Source: Macrotis lagotis
Lineage: Eukaryota; Chordata; Mammalia; Peramelemorphia; Peramelidae
Direction of reading: 5' to 3'
DNA: 64,000 nt
Assembly (NCBI RefSeq): GCF_037893015.1
Contig: NC_133658.1
Location: 286,135,719 to 286,199,718 of the forward strand
Part shown: positions 46,618-58,280 of the stretch, one piece after another
Layout: each line of letters opens with the position of its first letter
Numbering within the stretch: the first letter of the stretch is position 1
Notes under the pieces: generated by a model
The model's database searches: none
Seen by the model: only the letters and a program-made list of their open reading frames with translations
What the model was told of the DNA's origin: nothing
Translations under genes and position numbers: made by a program

Positions 46618-46919
46618 GTAAGTATGTCTGGTACAAGTACAAAACACTCATTATTTAAGGTTCCATTTGGGAGGGCTAATGAATAGTTGTGTCATGGGAG
46701 AAAGAGACATTGACATTGGCAAGAACCCCAAATTCATCCTGCTTAGACCTTCTCTTGAAATGCTACAGTGATTTCCCCAGGATAGGGGTGGGGTGTAAAG
46801 ACAGGGGCTTATTTGAAATGCTGTCATTGTAGGAAAAGGGAGGATCTCCATTTTTCTTCTTTTTTCTTCTTTATGGTCACATTCTTTCCTAGTCTTTGTC
46901 ACCCAGGAACATTGAATCA

Positions 46920-47049
46920 GTTAATCAATAAACATTCATCACTGCACTGAGCTAGGAGATACTGGGGATTCAAAGAGAAAAACAGTTCCAGCCTTCAAGA
47001 AATTTACATTCCATTGATTGAGACAATGCATATATTTGTGTTTGTTATG

Positions 47050-47096
<47 letters not shown>

Positions 47097-47122
47097 CTAT
47101 CATATATATGCATATATACATG

Positions 47123-47153
<31 letters not shown>

Positions 47154-47700
47154 GTAAAATTGAGGGATACTAGAAAGAAGCTAAGGGGAAGATGTCACTT
47201 AAACATAGTTTTGAAGAAAATAAGGGAGTAAGAGAGGTGGAAAGGAGGAGGGATAGCATTCTAGGCATAAGCCACATGTGCAAGAGTCTGAAAAATATAA
47301 AATACTCTATAGAAAGAAGTTGTTGATGTATCTGAGACCATAGTTAAGTTTTTGACTTGAATTAAACAAATTTTCTTAGGATAATTAATAATAATAATAA
47401 TAATTCTAAAAACAGACATTAGTATCTCATGAGGAGTAGCTAACATCCTCATAAATGAACGAATTAGTTAATTAAAAGTATATGTGCCAGACTCTGTGCT
47501 AGGTACTGGCAATACAAATAAAAAAAACAAGATGATCCCTGCCCTCAAGGAGCCTATATTCTAAAAGGAGAAGATCTCATAAGGGAAAGGTGTTTTGATC
47601 TGGGAAGTCACAGGGATGGTGAATGGAAGCATAGGCTCACTGATTGGTATAAAAGGGTGAGGGACATGTGCATGGCAGTATGTCATGAAGGATATTTAGC
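46920..47700 (+). repeat. Medium-reiteration repeat with TA/TG microsatellites
   Basis: 'aataaacattcatcactgca', 'ttgaagaaaataagggagta' and 'gccacatgtgcaagagtctg' are family landmarks. (TA)n, (TG)n and (TA)n runs lie at 47050-47155. Confidence 0.55.
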
Positions 47701-47979
47701 AGGTACTCTCCCCTCCATTTTGCAGACTGAAAAACTGATCCATATGTGGTCTACTTATTAGTAGAGTAGGGCCCCCACTGAAACCAAGTGTTTTTTATGG
47801 AGCTTCATTGGGGTCTGATGATTGGTTGAGAGTATTTTTCCAAATTGGACAACTGATATAAGAAGTCTATGAAGACATATTTTAAAAAGATCTTTAACAA
47901 GCTGAAGTACAAGGGATAGCTGGTCCAAGTTGAACTGAATTGCTTAGAATGAGCTGTTTCCTTTCCCTCTCTGTTTTAG

Positions 47980-48107
47980 GTCCGAAGATGGTGGCTGTAC
48001 AGAATTACCATGGTGTTCCTGCTCCTCCAGGGAAGCCAGTATTGACATTCCAAACAGGCGATGTGATTGAACTGCTGAGAGGTGACCCTGAGTCTCAATG
48101 GTGGGAA
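47980..48107 (+). CDS. VAV2: VAV2 exon: first SH3 domain, part 1
   Basis: 128 nt, phase 1 to 0. It completes Gly, then [20 protein letters not shown] through [14 protein letters not shown] to the WWE motif. The SH3 pattern is visible: AVQNY in place of ALYDY, then GDVIELL and WWEG. The first SH3 of VAV proteins is atypical and binds the Grb2 SH3 domain. Acceptor CTGTTTTAG, donor gtaagt. Confidence 0.97.
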
Positions 48108-48166
48108 GTAAGTGGTGTTTTGGGGAGCTTGGAAAATGTTTCAGATTAGCTGACCCATATCTCCAT

Positions 48167-48425
48167 TGGGACAGCTAGGTAGCAGAGTAGATAAAATGCA
48201 GGGCCCAAAGTCAGGAAGACTCATCTTCCTGAGTTCAAATCCAGCTTCAAACACTTACTAGCTATGTGACCCTGTGACTCAACCCCTATTTCCCTAAATT
48301 CCTCATCTATTTAAATGGAAATTCACTGGAGAAGGAAATGACAAACCACTCCGGTGTCTTTGCCAAGAAAACCCCATGGACAAAATTCGTGGATTCACCT
48401 AGAGTCAGCCAAGGATGAACATCAA
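48167..48425 (+). repeat. Long-form marsupial SINE
   Basis: 'gggacagctaggtagcagag', 'tggagaaggaaatgacaaac' and 'gtctttgccaagaaaacccc' to 'gatgaacatcaacaag'. It lies in the 465-nt intron inside the SH3 coding region. Confidence 0.88.
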
Positions 48426-48572
48426 CAAGAACATATGTATCTGTCATGTTTGTGGAATTTAGTGAAGTCATAGGGAGAGCTAAGGATCAGGATGAAAACC
48501 TCCCCCAAAAGAACTTTGCATCAACTTGCAAATCAGTAGACAGAACACTGAATTGAATCTTGCTCTTTTCAG

Positions 48573-48648
48573 GGAAGGTTACTGCAGACCAAGAAGTCGG
48601 GCTATTTTCCTAGTTCATCTGTGAAGCCCTGCCCTGTGGATGGCCGGG
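48573..48648 (+). CDS. VAV2: VAV2 exon: first SH3 domain, part 2 (frame problem at its donor)
   Basis: Encodes [20 protein letters not shown] to PVDGR: the SH3 end with [10 protein letters not shown] as its last strand. The coding frame should stop after the CGG (Arg) codon at 48647, but the only GT donor lies at 48649, after one more G (four Gs before TAAGC). Used as it stands, the exon ends in phase 1 while the next exon needs phase 0, giving a stop about 12 nt into that exon. One surplus G in a homopolymer is the simplest reading; a non-GT donor or true frameshift is possible. Confidence 0.9.
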
Positions 48649-48880
48649 GTAAGCGCTTTTCCACTGTCTGTGCCACTGAGGTCCAGGCCTCCAGTGGACC
48701 AGGGAACTGCTCATAAGGGGTTTGGAACACAGAGGTCATTGTTGGCATCATATTATAGATAGGGTATTGGAGTAATACTACTGGTTCCATATAGAAACAA
48801 CTTGCACAACCTTCCCTTTGCCCTCTCCCCACCTCCATCCATCCTGCATATCATAGCCTCTCTTCAAAAATCTGTTAAGG

Positions 48881-49031
48881 GGGGTGCAGCTAGGTGGCAC
48901 AGTGGATAGAGCACCAGCCCTGGAGTCAGGAGGATCTGGGCTCAAATCTAGTCTGAGACACTTAATAATTACCTAGCTGTGTGACCTTGGGCAAGTCACA
49001 ACCCCATTGACATGCAAAAAAAAAAAACAAA
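48881..49031 (+). repeat. tRNA-derived marsupial SINE
   Basis: Near-consensus; 13-nt duplication AAAAATCTGTTAA at 48866-48878 and 49032-49044. Confidence 0.9.
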
Positions 49032-49256
49032 AAAAATCTGTTAAAGGCTCCCTACTGTTTAATGGGTAAAGCTGAAACTACATTATTATCTCCAGGCATT
49101 CAAGGTTTCAGCCAAACTGATTAACTCCTTGCCCCTATCTCTGCACTCATAGTGCCCTTTTACCTTGTGCCGTTATTCACAATATTCCCATATGTCTATC
49201 ATGCCCACTTCTCCTCTTCAGCTATTGAATTTATTCATAACTTTTCAAAAGCTCAG

Positions 49257-49500
49257 CAAGGGGGTACAATGAATAGAATGCTGATCTCAAAGTCAGGAGG
49301 ACTTGAGTTCAAATGCAGCCTCAGCTGCTTACTGGCTGTGTGCCCTGGGCAAGTCACTTAACCCTGTTTGCCTCAGTTTCTTCATTTATAAAATTAACTA
49401 GAGGAGGAAATTGGTTTTTAAACTGGCAAAGTACTGTGGCATCTTTGCCAAGAAAACCCCAAATAGGGTCAGGATTAAAATGCCTAAACAACAACAAAAG
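49257..49500 (+). repeat. Long-form marsupial SINE
   Basis: 'ggaggacttgagttcaaatg', 'ctgggcaagtcacttaaccc' and 'atctttgccaagaaaacccc', ending in AAC repeats. Confidence 0.85.
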
Positions 49501-49699
49501 CCTAGGGCCCAGGGAGTGGAAGGTAAAATCATAATTCCTCTTCCATATAGCATACATACAGATCAGGCATGAGTCATAGACAGCCAATCTTTGCCTTTGA
49601 CAAATCTAGTCTGTGGATAAAAACTTGGAAATTCCTGGCATTGGAAAAAAAAATTAGCCCCAGAGAGAAGGTTGAGAGAAGAATGTGCCCTGTCACATC

Positions 49700-49870
49700 C
49701 AACAACACAGTGGAGCCAAGGACACATGAGTTGAGGACCTGAGATCACATCCTCACTCTATCATTTTATGTCACTTTACATTTCCAGACCTCTGTAGCTT
49801 CAACTGTAAATTGGGAAGGTTGAACTAGATGAACTTCTAGGCCCCTTCCAGCTCTAAATCCTGTGATCAT
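49700..49870 (+). repeat. tRNA-derived SINE 3' part
   Basis: 'aactagatgaacttctaggc' and 'ccttccagctctaaatcctg', 45 nt before a VAV2 exon. Confidence 0.65.
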
Positions 49871-49914
49871 ATACATTTTGTGCCTTAATAACCAGTCCTT
49901 TTCTCTTTCTATAG

Positions 49915-49967
49915 CCTCCAAGCAGTAGGCCCCTATCGAGAGAAATAGATTATACCACATACCCTTG
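49915..49967 (+). CDS. VAV2: VAV2 exon: SH3-SH2 linker, PPSSRPLSREIDY
   Basis: 53 nt, needs phase 0 entry and ends phase 2, encoding PPSSRPLSREIDYTTYP with a split Trp. It is a proline/serine linker running into the SH2 domain, as in VAV2 (SREIDY and YPW conserved). Acceptor TTTCTATAG, donor gtgagt. In the frame forced by the preceding GT donor it meets TAG at 49926, so the anomaly is most likely upstream. Confidence 0.94.
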
Positions 49968-50254
49968 GTGAGTCAATTGTTAAAATGAGCAATTGGAGAG
50001 AATTTTTTTTTACTACATAGCATAATTCTTGAGTAGATGCTGGAGCAGAGCAGAAATCTGACAAATGTCAGGTTGTATGGGTCTAAACTTTAATTCTAAA
50101 TCATGTTTAACTGTGTGACCTTGAACCAGTCCCTTCTATTCTCTGGGTCTCTGTTTTTCTTTTTCATCTCAAATGAGGCAGTTGTTTTAAATGAAGTTTC
50201 TGGTATTTTGACTTCATGATCCATTCACCTTTTCTTTCCATCACGTCTATTAAG

Positions 50255-50465
50255 AGGGAGGATGGTATAATAGACAGAGAGCGGGTCTTAGAATCAGGAA
50301 AATCAGCCTGAGTTTAATTCTTGCCTTTAAAACCTTCTAGCTGTATGCTCATGGGCAATTTGTTTAAGAGCTCAGTGTCCCCCAAGCAACATTCCAAGAT
50401 TAAAGTTACACAGGAGTTGTTATGATACATAAGTAGAGGTAGATCCCATGTGGGAGGTTATCTAT
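50255..50465 (+). repeat. Diverged SINE, cut by an L1
   Basis: 'gaggatggtataatagacag', 'gcctgagtttaattcttgcc' and 'ctgtatgctcatgggcaatt'. Confidence 0.55.
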
Positions 50466-52015
50466 GTAGATGAAATCACAAATCCAAAGTCCCCTCCCAT
50501 AGTGCTGATACCTAAACCAGGAAGAGTCAAAATATAAAGAATATTATAGACCAATTTCTCTATTGAATATTGATGCAAAAAATTTAAATAAAACATTAAC
50601 CAAGAGATTACAGAAAATTAACACTAGGATAATACACTATGATCAGGTAGAATTTGTGGCAGGAATGGTTCCATACAAGGAGAACAATCAGCATAATTGA
50701 CCTGAATATCAAAAACTTTCAGTAGATTATTTCAGTAGATGCTGAAAAATATTTTGACAAAATACAGCACTCATTCCTATTGAAAACTCTAGAGAGCATA
50801 GGGATAAATGGAGTTGTCCTTAAAATGATAATAAGTATCTATCTAAAATGATCACCAAGCATTATATGTAATGGGAATAAGCTAGAAGAATTCTTATTAA
50901 GATCAGAGGTGAAACAGGGATTGCCATTGTTCAACTTTGTGTTATAAATGTTAGCTTTATTAATAAGAGAAGAAAAAGAAATTGAAAGAGATAAAATAAG
51001 CAATAAGGAAACAAAACCCTTACTCATTGCAGATAATATGATGGTATACTTCAAGAATCCTAGAAAATCAACTAATAAACTACTTGAACAAATTAACAAC
51101 TTTAAGAAAGTTGCAGGATACAAAATAAACCCACATAAATCATCAACATTTCTATGTATTACCAATAAAACCTAACAGCAAAAGATAGGAAGAGAAATTC
51201 CATTTAAAGTACCTGTAGTCAATATAAAATACTTGGGAATCTACCTTCCAAGACAAACACAGAAGCTATATGAGCACAATTACAAAATACTTTTCCAATA
51301 AGTAAAGTCAGATCTAAACAACTGGAAAAACATCAATTGCTCTTAGGTAGGTCAACTTAATATAGTAAAAATGAGAATTCTACCTAAATTAAATTATTTA
51401 TTCAGAACAATGTCAAGAAATAATTTTATTGAGTCAGAGAAAATAGTAGCAAAATTCATCTGGAGAAATAGAAATCAAGAATATCAAGAAAACCAATGAA
51501 AAAAAGAATGCAAAGGAAGATGACCTTACTATCCCAGTTCTAAAACTATATTATATTATCAAAACTGTCTAGTACTGACTAAGAAATAGTGGTGGATTAA
51601 TGGAATAGATTAAGTACAAAAGAAACAGTAGTAAATAGTAATCTGTATTAGCTTCTGGGGTAAGAAATCATCATTTGACAAAAACCACTGGGAAAACTGG
51701 GCATAATTTCAGCATAGACCAGCATCTCACACCCTATACCAAGATCAAGTCAAAATAAGAGAACACAGAATAGTTTATCTGTCAGATCTATGTAGAGTAG
51801 TTTATGACCAAACCAGAGATAGATAACATTATAAAATGCAAAACGGATAGTTTTGATTACATTAAATTAAAAAGTTCTTGCACAAATAAAAACCAATGTA
51901 GCCAAGATTAGATGGAATTCAGAAATCTGGGAAACAAATTTCATAGCTAGTATTTTTGATAAAGGACTCATTTCTAAAACATATAGAAAACAAAATCTCT
52001 CCCTCCCAAATGAAA
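50466..52015 (+). mobile_element. Old L1 ORF2 fragment, plus strand
   Basis: Many short frames still show L1 ORF2 order: [10 protein letters not shown]-like start, then the LRSEVKQGLPLFNFVL-like palm, 'attgcagataatatg' in place of the FADDM box, [18 protein letters not shown] (as in the younger L1), KYLGIYLPRQTQKLYEHNYK-like and a late 'gataaaggactcatttctaa' block. No 3' UTR or poly-A; truncated at both ends. Heavily mutated, so much older than the L1 at 23-26 kb. It ends about 80 nt before an SH2 exon. Confidence 0.85.
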
Positions 52016-52093
52016 ATTACATCTCCTGTAAGAATCTTGCTGCACATTCATCTTTTTATATATCATTACTTAAAGGAATCTGTCCATCTTCAG

Positions 52094-52210
52094 GTTTGCA
52101 GGCAATATGGAACGACAACAGACTGATAACTTGTTGAAATCCCATGCAAGTGGGACGTACTTGATTCGAGAAAGACCTGCAGAGGCAGAGCGATTTGCGA
52201 TAAGTATAAA
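52094..52210 (+). CDS. VAV2: VAV2 exon: SH2 domain, phosphotyrosine pocket
   Basis: 117 nt, phase 2 to 2: [20 protein letters not shown], then [18 protein letters not shown] and a split Lys. The SH2 FLVRES-type motif appears as TYLIRERPA; its invariant Arg contacts phosphotyrosine. The exon begins only about 80 nt past the end of an old plus-strand L1. Acceptor CATCTTCAG, donor gtatgc. Confidence 0.97.
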
Positions 52211-53331
52211 GTATGCGCCAGATCAAAAAACAAAACAAAACAAAACTGCCTGTTTTGTAGCAATTGTAGTAAGGAGACCTCCCCTCAAGTTAAAGCCTGA
52301 GCAATTCATATGATTTCCTGATGAAAATCTCAAAATGTTTACCTTGCCAGAAGTAAAGCCAATATCCATGGTCAGCCATCATATTTGAAAACTATAGTCT
52401 CTGCTTACACAGAAGAATTAATTGCTCCCCTTCCCGCTTCCTTGCACCGCCCCCCACACCACCCCCCCAAAAAAAAGATGAGAAAAAAAGAACTTTCATC
52501 TAGGATCACTTTTCTCAGTGCTTTGTAGAGATGTCTAGAAGTTTGAAATGAGAGCAGTGTTAGAATAAGAGCAAAGTTTTAGGGGATTAGAAAAAGCAGA
52601 CAGTACATGAACCAGAACCAGGATCCTCAAAGCAAGACTGAAAGTAAAGGACAGGGTCCAAATGCAGAAATGGACCAGAGTTAAGAAAGTATCTTGAACC
52701 CTGTAGTCAGACAGTGCTGAAAATTAGTAGCTACATGAGCAACCTGCACTCAGAGCATATGCAGTGATAATAGGGCACATGAGAGCAGTGTTTCAGATAT
52801 TAGGCACGCAAGGTAAATTGAAGGGATTCAGAGATATTGGAAGCTAGTGCAGGCAAGAGATAAGAGATTAGAAGCATCTCAGGAAGCAAAACTCAATCTG
52901 AATTGCAATACGAAGTGGGGGGTCCAAAGCCCAGACAAGTCAACTCAGAACAAGACATTCAATAGGGCAGAAAAATGTGGGTTAGCTGAAGTGAGTCACA
53001 AGACAGCAAGAGAGATCTTAAGAACTTGAACAATCCTATGCCTTGATCAAGAATCATTTATATCAAGACTAACACAGCTAGCCTAGAATGAGAAACAGAA
53101 ATAGATAATGGGAGTAGCTGACTTCTATTACTGCCTACTTAAGTCGGTAATGGGAAAAGGCTGATCCTTGATTTACTGATAAAGATAGAAAGCATTGGAA
53201 AGTAGTTAAAAGACACTTGAAATTGGTCCCGGTCAACCAGTGGAATGGAGAAACAGTCATAACAAATCTAAAGTAATTCTTAGCTTTGGGCAATTTGATC
53301 AGGAATATCAATCTTTGCCATTTTTCCTTAG

Positions 53332-53419
53332 GTTCAATGATGAAGTGAAACATATTAAGGTGGTAGAAAAAGACAACTGGATTCATATCACAGAAGCAAA
53401 GAAGTTTGAAAGCCTATTG
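53332..53419 (+). CDS. VAV2: VAV2 exon: SH2 domain, middle
   Basis: 88 nt, phase 2 to 0: [20 protein letters not shown] then [14 protein letters not shown] holds the conserved SH2 His of the central sheet. Acceptor TTTTTCCTTAG, donor gtatgt. Confidence 0.97.
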
Positions 53420-53524
53420 GTATGTGAATCTCTGTAAATATCACCTCCCTGGGTCCATTTATATGGAATGGGAAAGAAACACAGGGGAAGGGATTCATGG
53501 AGAAGCAATAACATGAATAATAAC

Positions 53525-54045
53525 AAGTTTTTTCCCCCTAAATTATAGGTAATAGTCCTTGGTCTTTGTTCAAATTACTCAATTCTTTCTCTGGATACAG
53601 ATGGTATTCTCCATCACAGATAGCTCAAAATTGTCCCTGGTTGTTGCACTGATGGAATGAGCAAGTCCATCAAGTTGATCATTGTTGCTGTTAGGATGTA
53701 CAATGTTCTTCTGGTTCTGCTCATCTTGCTCAGCAAAGCCTGTTTCTAATAGAACAATAGTGTTCCATGACATATATATATATATAACAAACTGTGAGAT
53801 ATATATATATATATATATATATATCTCACAGTTTGTTAAACCATTCCCCAATTGAAGGACATTCACTTAATTTCCAATTCTTTGCTACCACAAACAGGGC
53901 TTCTATGAATATTTTTGTACAAGTGATTTCTTTACCCTTTTTCATCATCTCTTCAAGGTATAGACCCAGTAGTGGTACTGCTGGATCAAAGGGTATGCAC
54001 ATTTTTGTTGCCCTTTGGTGTAATTCCAAATTGCTCTAGCATTTA
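53525..54045 (-). repeat. L1 3' end fragment with a palindrome
   Basis: Reversed ORF2 end (QRATKMCIPFDPAVPLLGLY on the minus strand, 54015 leftward) and 3' UTR 'ctctggatacagatggtatt'. Relative to the L1 at 23.6 kb it lacks some sequence near 53735 and carries the inverted repeat at 53785-53838. Confidence 0.85.
53785..53838. repeat. Perfect 54-nt palindrome with TA core
   Basis: TAACAAACTGTGAG, then TA repeats, then CTCACAGTTTGTTA: two 27-nt arms with no mismatch and no spacer. Confidence 0.97.
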
Positions 54046-54848
54046 TTTATTAATGATGATATTGCTATTTTTTGGAGAAGTTTCCTTTAAGTATAAAAAG
54101 AGGGAAAAGTAAAGTCTAATTCTATTTAGAAAATCCCACAGACCATTTCATGGCCCCTTTTCTCACTGAGTCTTCTTGATATGTATCTCCTCCCCCATCC
54201 CCAGAATCTCCTCACAATGTTATACTAAGCCACACTCAATGTTCAGAGTATGTCTTAAGGTTCAAGAGAGTCTCAAATATCCAAGCAGACTCTTGGTCTC
54301 TTCTTAGAAAGTCAGAAAATTCTGGTGATGATCCTCCTTTAAAAGTCTGAGTAGGTTTACTCCTGAAGAAGAGAATGGGTGGGCATGTTTCTCTCTGACT
54401 GCATGTGACTTTGTCACTGATTCAATATGGAGGCTCTTTTTTCAACAGACAAGACTCATGGTCATAATGCCCTTAGAGGCACCATCAAAATGTCATGAGT
54501 GAAATGATTTCTAAACACCTACTTTGAGCCTGGCCCTGTGCTAGACACTGTGAACTTGTAGGGCAAGAAGAGAGCTATGAGGAATATATGAAGCTATTTC
54601 TCCCTTACAGTTTGCCTCAGGCAAAAAGACCAGTGTTTTGTTTGCTCCCAGATTATCAAGTGTGTGCCCAGCTCAGTGCCACAGACTCTATATGCAAACA
54701 GAGCTAGAAAAAAGAAGAATCAGTGAACCTCCAGTAGTCAGGGAGGGCTTCCTGAATGAGTATGCCTTAGGAAGTGCTCAGAAGAGAGGACTTAGTTTGT
54801 CTAGGCTGTTGGTCTCATAAGCACTATGGCAATGTTTATCTTTGGCAG

Positions 54849-54972
54849 GAGTTAGTAGAATACTACCAATGCCACTCACTCAAGGAAAGTTTTAAACAAC
54901 TGGACACAACCCTGAAGTACCCTTACAAATCTCGAGAACGTTCAACCTCAAGAGCCTCCACTCGATCACCAG
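54849..54972 (+). CDS. VAV2: VAV2 exon: SH2 end and start of SH2-SH3 linker
   Basis: 124 nt, phase 0 to 1: [20 protein letters not shown], then [21 protein letters not shown] and one G. ELVEYYQ-x-SLKE is the last SH2 helix and LDTTL-x-YPYK its end. The Ser/Arg-rich tail is where VAV2 isoforms are known to diverge by alternative splicing. Acceptor TTTGGCAG, donor gtaaga. Confidence 0.97.
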
Positions 54973-55699
54973 GTAAGAGCATGCTGAGTATTCCCCTCCC
55001 CTGACAACACTCTAATAAAAGGGCATTCCCCTCTGCTCCTCTTAGTGTTCCTGATCCTCAGATAACCATCTCATTGGAACCTATAACTGCTTACCCTAAA
55101 AATCACCATAAGAGTTCTTCCTTTTAAGCTTCAGATTCATATAATGCCTCTCATAAAATCAGGATTTTTTATGCATTGATCATGAAAGAAAGGAGAAAAA
55201 GGAACATTTCTGGGAGGGGGAGTAGAAATGGGAGGACTTAAGAATGTGCTTGAGTTTAATTGTAATTTACCTGGACTTTTCCCTGAAAGATATAAGCCTT
55301 AGTACCCAGTGTTAGCTCCCACAGGTCCCTGTGGTCAGAGACCCTGGGTGCAGTTGTCTCAAATTGTACCATGCAGGTACTCATTCTTCTACATTATCCT
55401 CCTTTAGGAAGATAAGTAAGCATATAGCAAGTAAGATAAACCCTCAGCTTAGAATGAGGATATGAGGGAATGCAGAGCTGATAATAACTGAACTATGAGA
55501 TAAGGTTTCAGAGAAGACCAACAGATAAAGTATGTTAAGTACTTTCTCTCTACTGAGAAGACAATTCAAGCTAAAAAATATGGAGTTCCTACTTTTAAGA
55601 AACTTATATTCTAATGGGGGAAGACAGCACATATGGGGTTCTAGAAAAAAAGGAGAAAAAGGGTCTGATATGGGAAAAGAGAAGGAGGTAGCACCTGGA

Positions 55700-55812
55700 G
55701 AGATTCATTAAGGAAACACCATGGTAAAGTACAAGCAGGAGGCAGGTTCAAATCCACCTTCGGACACTTAGCTGCACCCCTTAACTTTTCTTAGCCTCAA
55801 TTTATTACACCC
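55700..55812 (+). repeat. Degenerate tRNA-derived SINE
   Basis: 'aggcaggttcaaatccacct' and 'cttttcttagcctcaattta'. Confidence 0.55.
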
Positions 55813-55934
55813 AGGTCCAAGACTTAGCAAGTTAAAAAGTTACTAAGCAGAAAAGTTAAAGCAGGAAATCAAAGGAGAGACCCCTCCCCCAAGTCTGGAA
55901 TACATGGCCACAATAAGTCTAGGAGCCTGAATGT

Positions 55935-56180
55935 AGTAAATAATAGTGATAACATAATTTGTAGCACTTTAAGATATAAATAGTTACTTCCTTGTAACAT
56001 TCCTATAAGGTAGGTTGCACAAGTTTTACCATTTCCATTCTGTGAAAGAAACCTGAAGCTCAAGGAAGTTAAGTGATTCAGACAAAATCACACATCTGCC
56101 AAGTGTTAGTTCTGCTATTCAAATTCTAGTCTTCTGATTTTAAAGTCTGGAGTTCTCTCTACTATATATCATGCCATCTC
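55935..56180 (+). repeat. MIR CORE-SINE
   Basis: 'gtagcactttaagatataaa', 'cctataaggtaggttgcaca' and 'gctcaaggaagttaagtgat'. Confidence 0.72.
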
Positions 56181-56539
56181 TAGGGCTTTAATGTTTTATA
56201 AAGCTTCTACCCAGGTATAGAGAGCAGTGATAACATCTGTATTTACAGCAGTTTAGGTGAGGGGCAGAAGAACTTGCCTTAGAGTATCACCACACTTTTA
56301 GACTTCCCATTCCAAGTTGTTGTTCCTGCTCCACGAGGGATCCCTGGGAAACCTTTGATTCATTTCTCTTGTCTTGATGACTTTAATTTTTAAATTATAA
56401 TTTTTGTATTGATTTTCCTTCTTCCTCTCTTTTTATGTGTTCTCTTCAGAGAGCTCATAACATATGGTGGGGGGCAACATGCAAAAAACTGTAGAAACAA
56501 GAGGAGAAAATCTCAGAGAGAAGAAACTCAGAGAGAAGA

Positions 56540-57300
56540 AAGTATTGAGAAGGTATTGCTACATTAAAGAGTATTAAAAGTTATTGCAGAGGGGGGAATT
56601 TTAACTGGATCTTGAAAGAAGCCAAGAAGGAGAGATGAGGAGCCAGAGCATCCTAGGCATTGGAGTAAGTGAAAATGCTTGGGAGTCAGGCAATAAGGGT
56701 GTGGAATGTGAGGAATAGAAAGCCAGTGCCATCAGACTGCATAGGATGTGGGGGAAAATAAGGTATAAACCAAAAAAGATAGGAAAAAGCCAGATTGTGA
56801 AGGTCTTGAAGGATAAACCAGATGATTTCATACTCAAACCTAGTAGTCACAGGGAATCTCTGAAGTTGGGGGATTGTGGAGGTGGGGAGTTAGGATCAGA
56901 CCTGTGCTTTATAGGAAGATAAATTTGTGAGGTATGAGGTAATAAGGGCCTGTACCAGGTTGGGTGATGGTACAGGATGATCACTGGGTCAGAGGAGAGA
57001 AAGATTGTCTATGAGAGATGGTACAAAGATAGTATCAACAGGAATTGATCATAAAATTAGATATAGGGGTTGGGAGAGAATGAGATTTTTTTGGAGGGTG
57101 ATACCTATATTATGATCCTGGATGACTGGGAAGATGATAGAATTCTCAGTCATAATAGGGACATTGTGAGAAAAAAAAAAGGAAAGTTTTGGAGGGAAGG
57201 AAAGGAAGAAGGAAATAATGGGTTCAACTTTGGACATGTTGAGTTAAAATTTCTGTGGGTTGAAGGTACTAGAGACAGTTGGAAATAGGAAAATGGAGAT
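56540..57300 (+). repeat. Medium-reiteration repeat piece
   Basis: 'ttttaactggatcttgaaag', 'gagcatcctaggcattggag', 'gtgaaggtcttgaaggataa', 'aagggcctgtaccaggttgg' and 'ttcaactttggacatgttga' follow the order of the family at 35700-38700. Confidence 0.6.
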
Positions 57301-57559
57301 CAGGACAGAAAATTTAGTAGATTATCTCTAAAGTTCTCTCCAGGCCTAAATCCTGTACACCCAAGAGGAATATACAAGTGTCATTGGAAGCCAGAGATGG
57401 AGACCATTCTCCTGAAATATTCAACTTTCTCATCTTGGCTCTTTGAAACCTGTCTGTGGAACTTCAGTTTAAGTGTTACTTTCTCCCACAACATAAAAAT
57501 CAACTCTCCCTTCTCAGGTTGTCTTAGAGAACTTTGGATTTGTCTTTTGTTCCTATCAC

Positions 57560-57765
57560 ACATATAATTTAAAAAATTTTTTATTTTATTTTTAATGTGA
57601 CATGAAATAAGCATTTTTATAACTAATATAATAAAAAAATTGCACAGGAAACTGCAATTATATTATGTACAAATTGCTATTTCTTTTAAATATAAATAAA
57701 ATTATCATATAATTTTTTTTCCTCCCCTGCCCTAGAGATGGCTACCATTGGGCACAAGTTTGTGT

Positions 57766-57800
<35 letters not shown>

Positions 57801-58063
57801 GTATGCATACCCACCTAAACGCACATTTTATTTATCTATATCTATATAATATATATATACATAAAATTATTCTATACATAACTTTGTTAATCAGTTCTTT
57901 GCTTGGATGCAAATAGTGTCTTCTTACATGTGGTCTTTATAGTTAATTTGGGTATTTATAGTACTCAAAATGACTTATTCATCCAAAGTTGTTCTTAGTA
58001 TACCACACTCTCTTATTCTGCTCATTTCACTCTTCATTATTTTGTACAGGTTCACTTTTGTAA

Positions 58064-58117
<54 letters not shown>

Positions 58118-58280
58118 CAAAATATTTTTAATTTAGAAAAGTTTTTTATATCATGTTATTGCATTCTATCCTTAATGTGTGAAACATTGTTTTGTTATTT
58201 GGGCATCCCCTCCCCCATTCTTTGTACTTATATCCACAGTACCTGATTCATAGTAGCCACTTCAAAAATACTTGTTTATT
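57560..58280 (-). repeat. Old L1-like 3' fragment with microsatellites
   Basis: 'aaaatttttt...' reversed A-rich end and 'ttctgctcatttcactcttc' landmark. (GT)n at 57760-57799 and (TA)n at 58068-58112 lie inside. Confidence 0.5.

Noticed and set aside
50466-54045. L1 at 50.5 kb and L1 piece at 53.5 kb as one element
   Set aside because: They lie on opposite strands, with an SH2 exon between them and different divergence, so they are independent insertions.
16387-54972. Assignment to VAV1 or VAV3
   Set aside because: Remembered VAV1 and VAV3 sequences differ strongly in DH, C1 and SH2 (for example VAV1 SKHLDRVAAARED and VAV3 SSLDYISKTKED instead of [11 protein letters not shown]) and have no SHGKM insert.
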